A stretch of 64,000 bases of DNA from UBA12202 sp049595035 (GTDB lineage Bacteria; Pseudomonadota; Alphaproteobacteria; Puniceispirillales; UBA1172): positions 116,740 through 180,739 of the forward strand of contig JBMYKD010000002.1 in NCBI GenBank assembly GCA_049595035.1, written 5' to 3'. A program made the position numbers and the translations under genes. The notes below the pieces were generated by a model that saw only the letters and a program-made list of their open reading frames with translations, made no database searches and was not told the origin of the DNA. Below are positions 1-9,380 of the stretch, piece after piece; position 1 is the stretch's first letter, and every line of letters starts with the position of its first letter.

Positions 1-553
1 TGTCACCATCCAGACTGGCCAGTGCAGTCATCCGGCATTCCCATCCCATCAGCAAAACTGCCTGCGCCAGATTAAGTGATGAAAAGCTGGGGTTTAGCGG
101 CACTGTTACAATAATATTGGCAAGGGCGACTTCGTCATTATCCAGACCTGCTCTTTCGCCCCCGAATAATAATGCTGCTTTGCCGCCAGCCTGATGATGG
201 GCAATAATGGCTGATGCTGCTTGCCGCGGGTTCATTTCCGTTTGTGCTATGCCGCGCCTACGCGCTGTTGTCGCCACCAAAAGGCTGATATCCCCTGCGG
301 CATCAAGGGTTGATGGATAAACGGTTGCGGTATCAAGCAGATCACTGCCACCTGAAGCCATAGCCACTGCCGCCGGATTTGGCCAGCCATCACGCGGTGC
401 TACCAGCCGCAAATCCCAACACCCGCAATTTTTCATGGCGCGGGCAGATGAGCCGATATTTTCACCCATTTGCGGATGCGAAAGAATAACCGAAGGCATC
501 AGCCTGGTTAAATCAACATGATCCTGATCTGCTGTGACATGCGTGCCTGCCAA
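1..553 (-). CDS. trmJ: tRNA (cytidine/uridine-2'-O-)-methyltransferase TrmJ-like (3' end outside window)
   Basis: SpoU/TrmH-superfamily RNA methyltransferase that would methylate the 2'-OH of residue 32 in tRNA with S-adenosylmethionine. The visible N-terminal ~184 residues carry the family motifs HPQMGENIGSSARAM near the start, LLFGGERAGL in the middle and VPLNPSFSSLNLAQAVLLM, which are knot and SAM-binding segments of this family. The gene runs off the left window edge. No ATG lies at the expected N-terminus. I chose a TTG at 551-553, two bases after the stop of the citramalate synthase gene and behind a very G-rich stretch that can act as ribosome binding site, so it is probably translationally coupled to that gene. 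TrmJ versus another TrmH-like enzyme cannot be fully settled from the fragment. Confidence 0.78.
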   Translation of the reverse strand, partial: MAGTHVTADQDHVDLTRLMPSVILSHPQMGENIGSSARAMKNCGCWDLRLVAPRDGWPNPAAVAMASGGSDLLDTATVYPSTLDAAGDISLLVATTARRRGIAQTEMNPRQAASAIIAHHQAGGKAALLFGGERAGLDNDEVALANIIVTVPLNPSFSSLNLAQAVLLMGWECRMTALASLDGD

Positions 554-555
554 GG

Positions 556-2175
556 TTACCCCCCTACCCCCGATGGCGGCGTCAGCCCCGAATGATAGAG
601 TTTCCATGTCATGGCATCGGTCAGCGCAATAACCGAGGCATCAATGATATTTGTTGATACCCCAACCGACGTCCAGTTCAGACCGTCTTCATCACGGCAC
701 TGGATCAAAACGCGGGTAACTGCATCCGTTCCACCATCGCCTTCATCACCTGCCAGAATGCGAACCTTGTAATCAACAAGTGATACACCCGCAAGAGATG
801 GATAGGCACGCACCAAGGCTTTACGAATAGCGGTATCAACCGCATTAACCGGCCCATTGCCTACCGCTGCTTCATGATAGGATTGTCCGCTAACCATTAC
901 GCTTGCGGTGGCTTCGGATTCCACAACAAGATCACCATTGGCATTGAAACGGCGTTCATCCATCACCCGAAAACGGCCAATGGAAAAATATTCGGGCACG
1001 GTCAACAACCGTCGCGCCACCATCAATTCAAGGCTGGCTTCAGCTATATCATAGGCATAGCCGCGAAACTCAAGGTCTTTCACTTCGGCGATCAGGCTAT
1101 CCAGACGCTTGTCTTTAGGGTCAATATCCATTCCCAGTTCTTTGAACCGTGCGATAAAATTAGCCTTTCCAGATTGATCCGACACAACATACTGGCGGCT
1201 ATTGCCAACCTTTTCCGGATCAATATGTTCATATGTGCGGGGGTCTTTCTGGGCAGCTGATGCGTGTAAGCCCCCTTTATGCGCGAACGCAGCATCCCCG
1301 ACATAAGGCGCATGAGCATTTGACAGCCGGTTGATCCGGCTATCCAGCATCCGTGACAGTTTTTTCAACTTGACCAGATGATCTTGCGGAATGCCCGTTT
1401 CATAGCCCAGTTTCAGCATGAGATTGGGGATCAGCGTGATCATATTGGCATTACCACAACGCTCACCAATGCCGTTAATTGTCCCCTGAACCTGTCTTGC
1501 CCCTGCTTCAATGGCGGCCAATGTGTTAGCAATAGCAAGCCCGGCATCATTATGGGTATGGATACCAATCCGGACATCGGGAAAGTGATGGGCAACCGTT
1601 TTCACCGCATCATAAACGTCACTGGTCAATGTTCCGCCATTAGTATCACAAAGCACAATCCATTCCGCGCCACCATCACGCGCCGCCGCCACGACATCAA
1701 GGGCATATTTCTGGTTGGATTTATAGCCATCAAAAAAATGTTCACAATCAAACATTGGCTCTCTGCCTTTATCTTTCGCGGCAGTCAGAGAATCCGTAAT
1801 CATTTGCAGATTTTCATCCAGTGTGACGCCTAATGCCTTTTTCACATGAAAATCCCATGTTTTACCAACCAGACATGTGGCATCGGTTTCCGCGTTTATC
1901 ACCGCCACCAGACCCGGATCATTAGCCGAGCTGCGGCCACCACGCCGTGTCATGCCAAAGGCCACGGATCTGGCATGTTTCATTGTGGGAAAGCGGGTAA
2001 AAAAGCTATCATCGGTGGGATTAGCACCGGGCCAGCCGCCTTCAACATAATCGACCCCGATATCATCAAGCGCCTGGGCAATGGCTATTTTATCAGCAAC
2101 AGAGAAATCAATTCCTCTTGTCTGGCCGCCATCTCTAAGCGTGGTATCAAAAAGCCAAATACGGTTATCGGCCAT
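556..2175 (-). CDS. cimA: (R)-citramalate synthase
   Basis: Condenses pyruvate and acetyl-CoA to citramalate, the first step of threonine-independent isoleucine synthesis. The 539-residue protein has the HMGL-like TIM barrel with LFDTTLRDGGQTRG at the N-terminus, the citramalate-synthase signature YVEGGWPGANPTD, the metal-binding motif IGIHTHNDAGLA and GTINGIGERCGN. The C-terminal ~150 residues form a LeuA-type allosteric domain. The segment YVEGGWPG separates it from isopropylmalate synthase and homocitrate synthase. Start ATG at 2175 is preceded by GAGGA with 7-base spacing. It lies 74 bp upstream of no close partner on its 5' side except cysS, which is transcribed toward it on the same strand. 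Together with leuA at 42409 it suggests complete branched-chain amino acid synthesis. Confidence 0.9.
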   Translation of the reverse strand: MADNRIWLFDTTLRDGGQTRGIDFSVADKIAIAQALDDIGVDYVEGGWPGANPTDDSFFTRFPTMKHARSVAFGMTRRGGRSSANDPGLVAVINAETDATCLVGKTWDFHVKKALGVTLDENLQMITDSLTAAKDKGREPMFDCEHFFDGYKSNQKYALDVVAAARDGGAEWIVLCDTNGGTLTSDVYDAVKTVAHHFPDVRIGIHTHNDAGLAIANTLAAIEAGARQVQGTINGIGERCGNANMITLIPNLMLKLGYETGIPQDHLVKLKKLSRMLDSRINRLSNAHAPYVGDAAFAHKGGLHASAAQKDPRTYEHIDPEKVGNSRQYVVSDQSGKANFIARFKELGMDIDPKDKRLDSLIAEVKDLEFRGYAYDIAEASLELMVARRLLTVPEYFSIGRFRVMDERRFNANGDLVVESEATASVMVSGQSYHEAAVGNGPVNAVDTAIRKALVRAYPSLAGVSLVDYKVRILAGDEGDGGTDAVTRVLIQCRDEDGLNWTSVGVSTNIIDASVIALTDAMTWKLYHSGLTPPSGVGG

Positions 2176-2249
2176 GTCTATATCCTCTAATCTTAATCTT
2201 TTATGACATTAGCACCTATGCCACGCAATGAAAATTGCTTCTCACTATG

Positions 2250-3629
2250 CTAACTCCGGCGCCAGATGGTTCCTTCTGCTTTATCTTCAAGAGTGATGCC
2301 ATCTGTGGCTAGTTGATCTCTTATTCTATCAGCTTCGGTAAAATTACGTTCTTTTCTGGCCTGATTGCGCTGGTCGATTAATGCCTGAATGCTGGCATCA
2401 TCCATACTGGCATCACTGGCATCCGCCCCCTGTTTTGAATGCTGAAACCATGCGGTAGCCGTATTCTCTAGCAAGCCAAGCATGGCTGCTGAACGTTTAA
2501 GGACAGGTTGTGCGTCTTTCTGCCCACGATTAACCATACTAGCCAATTGATGAAGCCTTGATAAAGCAAGCGGTGTATTCAAATCATCTGCCAGAGCATC
2601 AAGAAATTTGTCATCCACGGGAGATGTCATATCAAGTGTAATATCCTCAACAGCACGATAAAGACCGTTCAGGGCAGCTTCACTTTCTTTCAGAGCATGA
2701 AGGGAAAAATCTAATGGCCCCCGATACTGTGCTTGCAACAGACTATGCCGGATAATTTCACCCCGTGTTGTATCTAGCAAATCTGCCATAGTGACAAAAT
2801 TACCCAGCGATTTGGACATTTTTTCACCAGATACGGTGACATAGCCATTATGCATCCAGTAATGCGCCATATGGGAATGATCATGGGCAGCACAGGATTG
2901 GCAAATCTCATTCTCATGATGGGGAAAGATCAAATCCAGCCCACCACCATGAATATCAAACTCTTCACCCAGATAAGCACGGCTCATGGCTGAACATTCA
3001 ATATGCCAGCCCGGACGTCCACGTCCCCATGGGCTATCCCAACCGGGGGTGTCTGGATCAGATGGTTTCCAGAGAACAAAATCCATTGCTGATTTCTTAT
3101 ATGGTGCTACTTCAACCCTCGCCCCTGCCCGCAATTCATCAGTGCTTCGGCCAGATAGTTTTCCGTAAGCGGGAAAGGATGGCACATCGAACAGAACATG
3201 ACCTTCGGCAACATAAGCATGACCGCGGGCGATTAACGTTTCAATCATGGTAATCATATCATCAATATGATCCGTTGCCCGTGGTTCATGATCAGGTGGC
3301 AATGCGCCCAAAGCAGTGCAGTCAGCGTGAAACTGTGCGGTGGTTTCATCGGTTAGCGCGCGAATGGTAATCCCTCTTTCGGCGGCACGGGTATTAATTT
3401 TATCATCAACATCCGTGATATTGCGCACATAGGTGACACGGGGATAATAATAACGCAACAACCTTGCGAGAACATCAAACACCACCACCGGCCGCGCATT
3501 TCCGATATGAATACGGTCATAAACGGTAGGCCCACAGACATAAAGCCGGATATGATCCGGATCAATAGGGCTAAAGATATCTTTCTGGCGGCTTAGGGTA
3601 TTATAAAACCGCAATGCAGGTTTAGGCAT
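2250..3629 (-). CDS. cysS: Cysteinyl-tRNA synthetase
   Basis: Class I aminoacyl-tRNA synthetase that charges tRNA-Cys. The 459-residue protein shows the zinc-site Cys in LYVCGPTVYD, the HIGH-type motif HIGNARPV, the FPHHENEI motif with CSAMSR before it, and the KMSKS loop as EKMSKSLGN. A C-terminal DALR-type helical domain follows. Length is normal for the family. The ATG overlaps the TAA of gltX by one base (TAATG), so the two genes are co-translated. The order nadE-gltX-cysS with 4-base and 1-base overlaps indicates one transcript. Confidence 0.96.
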   Translation of the reverse strand: MPKPALRFYNTLSRQKDIFSPIDPDHIRLYVCGPTVYDRIHIGNARPVVVFDVLARLLRYYYPRVTYVRNITDVDDKINTRAAERGITIRALTDETTAQFHADCTALGALPPDHEPRATDHIDDMITMIETLIARGHAYVAEGHVLFDVPSFPAYGKLSGRSTDELRAGARVEVAPYKKSAMDFVLWKPSDPDTPGWDSPWGRGRPGWHIECSAMSRAYLGEEFDIHGGGLDLIFPHHENEICQSCAAHDHSHMAHYWMHNGYVTVSGEKMSKSLGNFVTMADLLDTTRGEIIRHSLLQAQYRGPLDFSLHALKESEAALNGLYRAVEDITLDMTSPVDDKFLDALADDLNTPLALSRLHQLASMVNRGQKDAQPVLKRSAAMLGLLENTATAWFQHSKQGADASDASMDDASIQALIDQRNQARKERNFTEADRIRDQLATDGITLEDKAEGTIWRRS

Positions 3630-4963
3630 TAGGCGGTTTCTCCCTTTAACCTTGGTATAATTCTATCACGGTCAATCAATGGCAGTAAGGATGCCATATC
3701 AGGGCCCTTATCACGGCCTGTTAACGCCTGACGCAACGGCATGAAGACCGCCTTTCCCTTTAATCCGGTCGCATCCATGATGGCCTTTGCCCATTGCCCC
3801 CAGCTATCAGTGGTCAGATCACCATCTGGCAAACAGGTAATAGCAGCGGCAAGAACCGTTTCATCGCCAATGACAGGTTCTGTTGGCGCATGACAGACAT
3901 TAAACCAGTCTGATAGTTCAGCCAGTTGATTGATGTTACCTTTCACGGCATCCCATAATTCAGCAGAAACACTAATCCCATCAAATCTGTCTTTGATGTA
4001 ATCATAAGGCATTTCCGCTAGCACCTTACCATTGATCTGACGCAATTGTTCCGGATCAAAACGTGGAGTAGCTCGGCCAAATCGGGATATATTAAACCCT
4101 GCAACAAGCGCATTCATATCTGTTTGTATTTCAACCGGATCAGATGTACCCAGACGCGCCAGAAGACTGGCAATCGCCATAGCTTCTATCCCTTCATCCC
4201 GCAAACTGCCTATGGATAATGAGCCAATCCGTTTTGATAAGCCTTCACCATCAGCACCGGCAAGAAGCGCAAAGTGACCCATTTCAGGCACAGGGTAGCC
4301 CAATGCGTCAAACAGCTGATATTGCGCGGCTGAATTGGTTGTATGATCTTCGCCTCTTAAAATATGCGTGATTTTATGATCACCATCATCAATCACCGAT
4401 GCTAGCGTATAAATAAAGCGGCCATCCGCACGCAAGATCACCGGATCAGACAGACTGGACATCTGAATAGATTGCTCACCACGCACCATATCCTGCCATG
4501 TCACGGTTTCATGATGAAGCATAAAGCGGTAATGCGGGGTTTCCCCTCCGGCTATGCGGCTTTCAATTTCATCCTGAGAGAGTTTCAATGCACCCCGATC
4601 ATAGATAGGCGGGCGACCAGCTGATAATTGTGATTTCCGTTTGAGCGATAGCTCTTCGGGTGTTTCAAAACACGGATAGGCACGACCGCTTTCAATCAGT
4701 TTCTTTAATCCGGCGTGATAGGTATCAATCCTGGCCGATTGCCGGTCTTCGCAATCCCAGTGCATGCCCATCCATTTCAGATCATTACGGATGCTTTCTT
4801 CGTAAACTGCTTCAGAACGCTCATCATCGGTATCATCAATCCGCAGCATAAAACGCCCACCATTAGCGCGGGCAAAAAGATAATTCACAAGCGCTGTTCG
4901 CATATTACCAACATGCAGATGACCAGTCGGGCTTGGGGCAAACCTCACCAAAGGTGATGACAT
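3629..4963 (-). CDS. gltX: Glutamyl-tRNA synthetase (short second-type)
   Basis: Class I synthetase that attaches glutamate to tRNA. N-terminal motif FAPSPTGHLHVGNMRTAL is the HIGH region, and GLSKRIGSLS is the KMSKS equivalent. At 444 residues it resembles the short second GluRS copy often found in alphaproteobacteria, where two GluRS can divide tRNA-Glu and tRNA-Gln charging; I cannot tell which tRNA this one prefers. Two ATGs are possible. The first, at 4969, sits only two bases after GGAGA and overlaps the nadE stop (ATGA). The second, at 4963, has AGGAG with 7-base spacing and is preferred. The 3' end overlaps the start of cysS by one base. Confidence 0.94.
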   Translation of the reverse strand: MSSPLVRFAPSPTGHLHVGNMRTALVNYLFARANGGRFMLRIDDTDDERSEAVYEESIRNDLKWMGMHWDCEDRQSARIDTYHAGLKKLIESGRAYPCFETPEELSLKRKSQLSAGRPPIYDRGALKLSQDEIESRIAGGETPHYRFMLHHETVTWQDMVRGEQSIQMSSLSDPVILRADGRFIYTLASVIDDGDHKITHILRGEDHTTNSAAQYQLFDALGYPVPEMGHFALLAGADGEGLSKRIGSLSIGSLRDEGIEAMAIASLLARLGTSDPVEIQTDMNALVAGFNISRFGRATPRFDPEQLRQINGKVLAEMPYDYIKDRFDGISVSAELWDAVKGNINQLAELSDWFNVCHAPTEPVIGDETVLAAAITCLPDGDLTTDSWGQWAKAIMDATGLKGKAVFMPLRQALTGRDKGPDMASLLPLIDRDRIIPRLKGETA

Positions 4964-4965
4964 TA

Positions 4966-6627
4966 TCATTCTCCTGTCCCATCATAAACGGAAGTAATGG
5001 GAAAACGGCGATCCCGATAAAAGGCACGCTTAGTAATTTTAGGCCCCGGAGCCGCCTGATTGCGTTTATATTCCGATATCCGTAACAATCGCGCACATTT
5101 TAGGACAATTGCCGCATCATAGCCATTGGCAATCAGATCACGCGGCGCACGCATATCTTCGACCAGTTTCTGCATGATATCATCCAGAACCGGATAATCT
5201 GGCAGGGAATCTGTATCTTTTTGATCTGGTCGCAATTCTGCCGATGGTGGCTTTTCAATAATGCTGGGGGGAATAATTTCGCCTTCCTGCCCCAATACCC
5301 CACGCGGATAATGGCTATTGCGCCACCTTGCCAGATCAAAAACAGTGGTTTTCCAGACATCAATTAATGGGGCATAAGCCCCGCACATATCGCCGTAAAG
5401 CGTGGCATAGCCAGTGGCATATTCAGATTTATTACCAGTGGTGAGAACTAGCGCACCCGTTGTATTAGAAATAGACATCAGGGTAAGTCCGCGCAATCGT
5501 GATTGCAGATTTTCTTTGGCAAGCCCCGCTTCACCACGGGCAAAACTATCTGCCAGTTCAGTTTCCATTGCGGCCATAGCAGGGGCAATACTGATTTGAT
5601 CAAGGCGTATCCCTAGCCTCTTAGCCTGATCAGCCGCATCATCAAGGCTGTCTTGACTAGTATAGGGTGATGGCATCATCACCGCTTCCACGTTATCAGC
5701 ACCAAGCGCATCAACCGCTATGGCCGCCACAATCGCCGAATCTATTCCACCAGAAAGACCAAGCAACACCCGATCAAAACCATTTTTCTGCACATAATCC
5801 CGAACCCCCAGCACAATGGTTCGCCAGATCGCGGATAACCCTTCATCGGGTTTTGTAACCGTGCCGGAAACAGTCCAGCCATGTGTATCCCCCGTGAGAG
5901 TGATCATGGTCAGAGATTCGGAAAAAGACGGCAAATGACATCCTAGGCTGCCGTCAGGATTAACCGCAAAAGAGGCGCCATCAAAAATCTGATCATCTTG
6001 ACCGCCAACCAGATTAGCATAAATAACAGGCACTTTATTTTCAACGGCACGCGCCACCGCGGTCTGTATCCGCAGATCAGTTTTATCAGTTTCAAAGGGT
6101 GATCCATTTGGTGACAGAATAATATCCGCACCTTTTTGACAGATATGCCGGACAACATCGGCATGCCATAAATCTTCACAAATCGGAAGCCCCATAGATA
6201 TCCCCCTGATCACCACGGGATCAGGCATCACTCCATTAGCAAAATTACGCGGATCATCAAAGACACCACCGATAGGCAGACGAACCTTATCGCGGGTGGC
6301 CACCACGACACCACCGTCAAGAACATATACCGCATTATAAAGGTTATCCCCTTCACGGCGCGGGGCGCCAACAATCATTGCCGGTGCATTATCAACGGTT
6401 AATTTAGCCAGTTTAGCTATGGCAGCATCAATGGTATCCATAAACCCATCAACCAGCACCAGATCATCTAGTTGATATCCGGACAGATACATTTCAGGCA
6501 CCATGACAATATCTGCCTGTCGCGCCGCCGCTTGCTGGTGCGCTTTAATAAGAGCATTGGTGTTTTCGTCTATCGCGCCAAGTTTAAAGTTCAATTGTGC
6601 GATAGCGCAGATAAGATGCGTTTTCAT
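4966..6627 (-). CDS. nadE: Glutamine-dependent NAD+ synthetase
   Basis: Last step of NAD synthesis: amidates nicotinate adenine dinucleotide with ATP and glutamine-derived ammonia. The 553-residue protein has two domains. Residues ~1-265 are a nitrilase-type glutaminase with catalytic Cys in GLPICEDLWH and Lys in RDKVRLP. Residues ~280-553 are the synthetase with the ATP-binding SGGIDSA loop. The start at 6627 has AGGA 7 bases upstream. It lies 58 bp behind nicotinate phosphoribosyltransferase, so two NAD salvage and synthesis genes are grouped, and it overlaps gltX by four bases at the 3' end. Confidence 0.95.
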   Translation of the reverse strand: MKTHLICAIAQLNFKLGAIDENTNALIKAHQQAAARQADIVMVPEMYLSGYQLDDLVLVDGFMDTIDAAIAKLAKLTVDNAPAMIVGAPRREGDNLYNAVYVLDGGVVVATRDKVRLPIGGVFDDPRNFANGVMPDPVVIRGISMGLPICEDLWHADVVRHICQKGADIILSPNGSPFETDKTDLRIQTAVARAVENKVPVIYANLVGGQDDQIFDGASFAVNPDGSLGCHLPSFSESLTMITLTGDTHGWTVSGTVTKPDEGLSAIWRTIVLGVRDYVQKNGFDRVLLGLSGGIDSAIVAAIAVDALGADNVEAVMMPSPYTSQDSLDDAADQAKRLGIRLDQISIAPAMAAMETELADSFARGEAGLAKENLQSRLRGLTLMSISNTTGALVLTTGNKSEYATGYATLYGDMCGAYAPLIDVWKTTVFDLARWRNSHYPRGVLGQEGEIIPPSIIEKPPSAELRPDQKDTDSLPDYPVLDDIMQKLVEDMRAPRDLIANGYDAAIVLKCARLLRISEYKRNQAAPGPKITKRAFYRDRRFPITSVYDGTGE

Positions 6628-6685
6628 ATCATTTTCCTAGCAGGAAAGACGAATGCTGGCAAAGGCAAAACCATCCGGAAAGCCG

Positions 6686-7828
6686 TTATGGGATAAGGAA
6701 CTCACGCCCTTTCTTGACGCGACTGATATCACCATAGGCAATGATATCAGCAGTAGCATAGGTTTCTGACCATTTATTGGGAAGATAAGACCCACTGCCA
6801 ATTAAATTGACCGGCGCATCTGCCAAAGCAAACACCCTACATTTTTCAGGCCCAAACCCACTGGAACAGACAATTTTGACCTGATCAAATCCATGTTTGT
6901 CCAGCTGTTCACGCATATGCCATGCCGCCGCAGCCGATACCCCTGTTCCGATCAAGTTTTTCAACTCACTATCCGTCCGGTAGGCGCGGATAGATTCGGG
7001 TTTGTTCCTGTCTAGAACAGCATAGGATTCCTGAACATCCAGCCCTTCACAATAACGGCCACCATGTGTATCCAGCCGCAAGGATAGCTCACCAGATGCG
7101 GCCATATCAGAAAACTCCTCTGCCACGGCCAGCCCATCGCTTATCTCACATCCGAAATAGTCAACCAGCACCGTCAAAGGCTGATCCGGAAATGTTTTGC
7201 GATATAATCGTGCCGCTTCCAGTGTCGAACCTGCATATCCGATCAGCGCATGTGGCATAGTTCCGCGCCCGCGGGTTGCCCCGAAAAAATGAGCCGTGTG
7301 ATCTGTGGATGATCCGATAAAACCAATAGCATGATCATTTTTTTGTGCGATTTTAGAGCCAACCGACGCCCCATACGCCATTAATTCTGCCATATCAGAC
7401 CCGGCACAATGGCGCGCATCCATGGCCAGAAAAGACACATTGGGCAGACTGACACACATGGCATGAGCATTATAAGCCGCCACACAAGCCGCCCCTATCC
7501 GTTGCAGGAATACCGTTTCCAGATCAACCAGACCAGATAATGCACCGGAAATATAACAGATTGGCTGACCAGCGCCGACCCAGTTTCCTTCGGGATGGCA
7601 AAGATTGATATCTACCTTCATCTTGCGATGCGCCATCATCGCTTCCAGCCAGTCAATAGCCATAGCAGGCGCAGACAACACCGGACGGCGCATGAACACA
7701 GCATAGGTGACATCTATATCACCATGCTTTTCAACAACCGCCTTGCTTCGCAAAAAATAGCTGTCGGTCAGACTGGGATGCTGTTCAGGCAAAGGCCCCG
7801 GAAACCGTGATGATGATACCATTGACAT
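6686..7828 (-). CDS. pncB: Nicotinate phosphoribosyltransferase
   Basis: Joins nicotinate to PRPP, giving nicotinate mononucleotide in the Preiss-Handler NAD salvage route. The 380-residue protein has family segments GFIGSSTDHTAHFFG, GTMPHALIGYAGS, VLVDYFGCEISD, RLDTHGGRYCEG and the phosphate-binding SSGFGPEKC. It belongs to the shorter alphaproteobacterial-type branch. Neighbouring nadE supports the role. The first ATG (7828) lies one base after an AGAG, while the ATG at 7822 has the same element 7 bases upstream, so the true start may be two codons later. A 39-bp gap separates it from the DAHP synthase gene upstream. Confidence 0.88.
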   Translation of the reverse strand: MSMVSSSRFPGPLPEQHPSLTDSYFLRSKAVVEKHGDIDVTYAVFMRRPVLSAPAMAIDWLEAMMAHRKMKVDINLCHPEGNWVGAGQPICYISGALSGLVDLETVFLQRIGAACVAAYNAHAMCVSLPNVSFLAMDARHCAGSDMAELMAYGASVGSKIAQKNDHAIGFIGSSTDHTAHFFGATRGRGTMPHALIGYAGSTLEAARLYRKTFPDQPLTVLVDYFGCEISDGLAVAEEFSDMAASGELSLRLDTHGGRYCEGLDVQESYAVLDRNKPESIRAYRTDSELKNLIGTGVSAAAAWHMREQLDKHGFDQVKIVCSSGFGPEKCRVFALADAPVNLIGSGSYLPNKWSETYATADIIAYGDISRVKKGREFLIP

Positions 7829-7867
7829 GCTCTTTAGTGTTGTATCAGGTCTAGGCCAGAGGCCAGC

Positions 7868-9262
7868 CTATGATGCCTTAGCCAATCCATCTCTGGATAC
7901 GCGCCGTTTTTGTAAAAGATCAGCAATCAAAAAGGCTAATTCCAGCGACTGGTTAGCATTAAGCCGTGGATCACAAAAGGTATGATAACGGTTGGATAAA
8001 TCCTCTTCGCTTACCGCCTGAACATCCCCGCCAACACATTCTGTCACATCAGAACCCGTCATTTCAAAATGGATGCCGCCCGGATGCGTGCCAACCATAT
8101 CATGTGATTTGAAAAATCCTTCAACTTCTGTAAGCACATCATTGACGCGGCGGGTTTTATAGCCAGATGATGCTTTTACCGTATTGCCATGCATCGGGTC
8201 ACTACACCATACCACATCATAACCGGATGCTTTTACCGCTTCCAGCATGGGTGGCAGTTTATCCATAATCTTATCCGCACCCATGCGACTAATCAGGGTA
8301 AGCTTGCCGGGGGTGTTATCAGGATTTAGTTTTTCGATCAAACGCAGCAAATCATCCGTTTCCATAGATGGCCCACATTTCAGGCCAATAGGATTTTTGA
8401 TCCCGCGCATATATTCAACATGAGCTCCATCGATCTGGCGGGTGCGATCACCAATCCAGATCATATGTGCCGAGGTTGAAAAATACCCCCCTTCATCAGT
8501 CAGGGTATCTTTACGGGTAAAGGCTTCTTCATAATTAAGCAATAAGGCTTCATGGCTTGTATAGAATTCGGTTTCGCGCAATGGCAAGGTCGTCTTACTA
8601 GAAACACCGCAAGCATGCATAAAGTTCAAGCAGTCATCAATCTGGTTAGCAATTTCTTCATATCGTTGTGCCTGACTGGAATCAGAAATGAAATCAAGTG
8701 TCCATCCATGGACTTTTTCAAGGTCTGCCAGACCACCAGAAGCAAATGCCCGCAACAGATTTAACGTTGATGCTGATTGATGATATCCTTCCAGCATCCG
8801 CATCGGGTCAGGTATCCGTGCGGCCGGCGTGAAGGCATTACCATTAACCATATCGCCGCGATAGCTAGGTAATTCCACCCCGTCAATCACTTCAACCGGT
8901 GATGACCGTGGCTTGGCAAACTGTCCGGCAATCCGACCGACCTTAATCACAGGCATGGATGCCCCGAATGTCAGAACAACAGCCATTTGCAGAAAAAGCT
9001 TAAAGGTATCGCGAATGCGATTAGCCGAAAAATCATCAAAGCTTTCCGCGCAATCACCACCCTGAAGCAGAAAGGCTTTCCCCAAAGCTACATCAGCCAG
9101 TCTTTCCCGCAATGCCATCACTTCGCCAGCAAACACAAGCGGCGGCATTGATGCCAGTTTCGTTTCAACGGCTTTCAGTTTGTCCTGATCATCATATTCA
9201 GGCACCTGTAAAATCGGCAATTTACGCCAGGAAGTCGGTGTCCAGCCCATCATTAACCCCAT
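7868..9262 (-). CDS. aroG: Class II 3-deoxy-7-phosphoheptulonate (DAHP) synthase
   Basis: First enzyme of the shikimate pathway; condenses phosphoenolpyruvate and erythrose 4-phosphate. The 464-residue class II (plant/mycobacterial type) enzyme is recognised by WTPTSWRKLPILQVPEY near the N-terminus, LLQGGDCAESF (metal-binding Cys), KVGRIAGQFAKPRS, GLKCGPSM and the DPMHGNT loop. The class I enzyme is unrelated in sequence. Three in-frame ATGs lie at 9262, 9253 and 9250 and none has a clear Shine-Dalgarno; the shorter forms begin right before GWTPTSW and may be the real N-terminus. Gene symbols differ between genomes for this class. Confidence 0.93.
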   Translation of the reverse strand: MGLMMGWTPTSWRKLPILQVPEYDDQDKLKAVETKLASMPPLVFAGEVMALRERLADVALGKAFLLQGGDCAESFDDFSANRIRDTFKLFLQMAVVLTFGASMPVIKVGRIAGQFAKPRSSPVEVIDGVELPSYRGDMVNGNAFTPAARIPDPMRMLEGYHQSASTLNLLRAFASGGLADLEKVHGWTLDFISDSSQAQRYEEIANQIDDCLNFMHACGVSSKTTLPLRETEFYTSHEALLLNYEEAFTRKDTLTDEGGYFSTSAHMIWIGDRTRQIDGAHVEYMRGIKNPIGLKCGPSMETDDLLRLIEKLNPDNTPGKLTLISRMGADKIMDKLPPMLEAVKASGYDVVWCSDPMHGNTVKASSGYKTRRVNDVLTEVEGFFKSHDMVGTHPGGIHFEMTGSDVTECVGGDVQAVSEEDLSNRYHTFCDPRLNANQSLELAFLIADLLQKRRVSRDGLAKAS

Positions 9263-9380
9263 TGCATAAGTAATAAATCATAATAGCAGTAATTTTGTTT
9301 GTTTGACAATGGTTTAGCAAAAGCAGCCTGCCAAAAGAGAATTCTCGCAAAACCCATGATAACCCTGATTTGGTTTTTCG

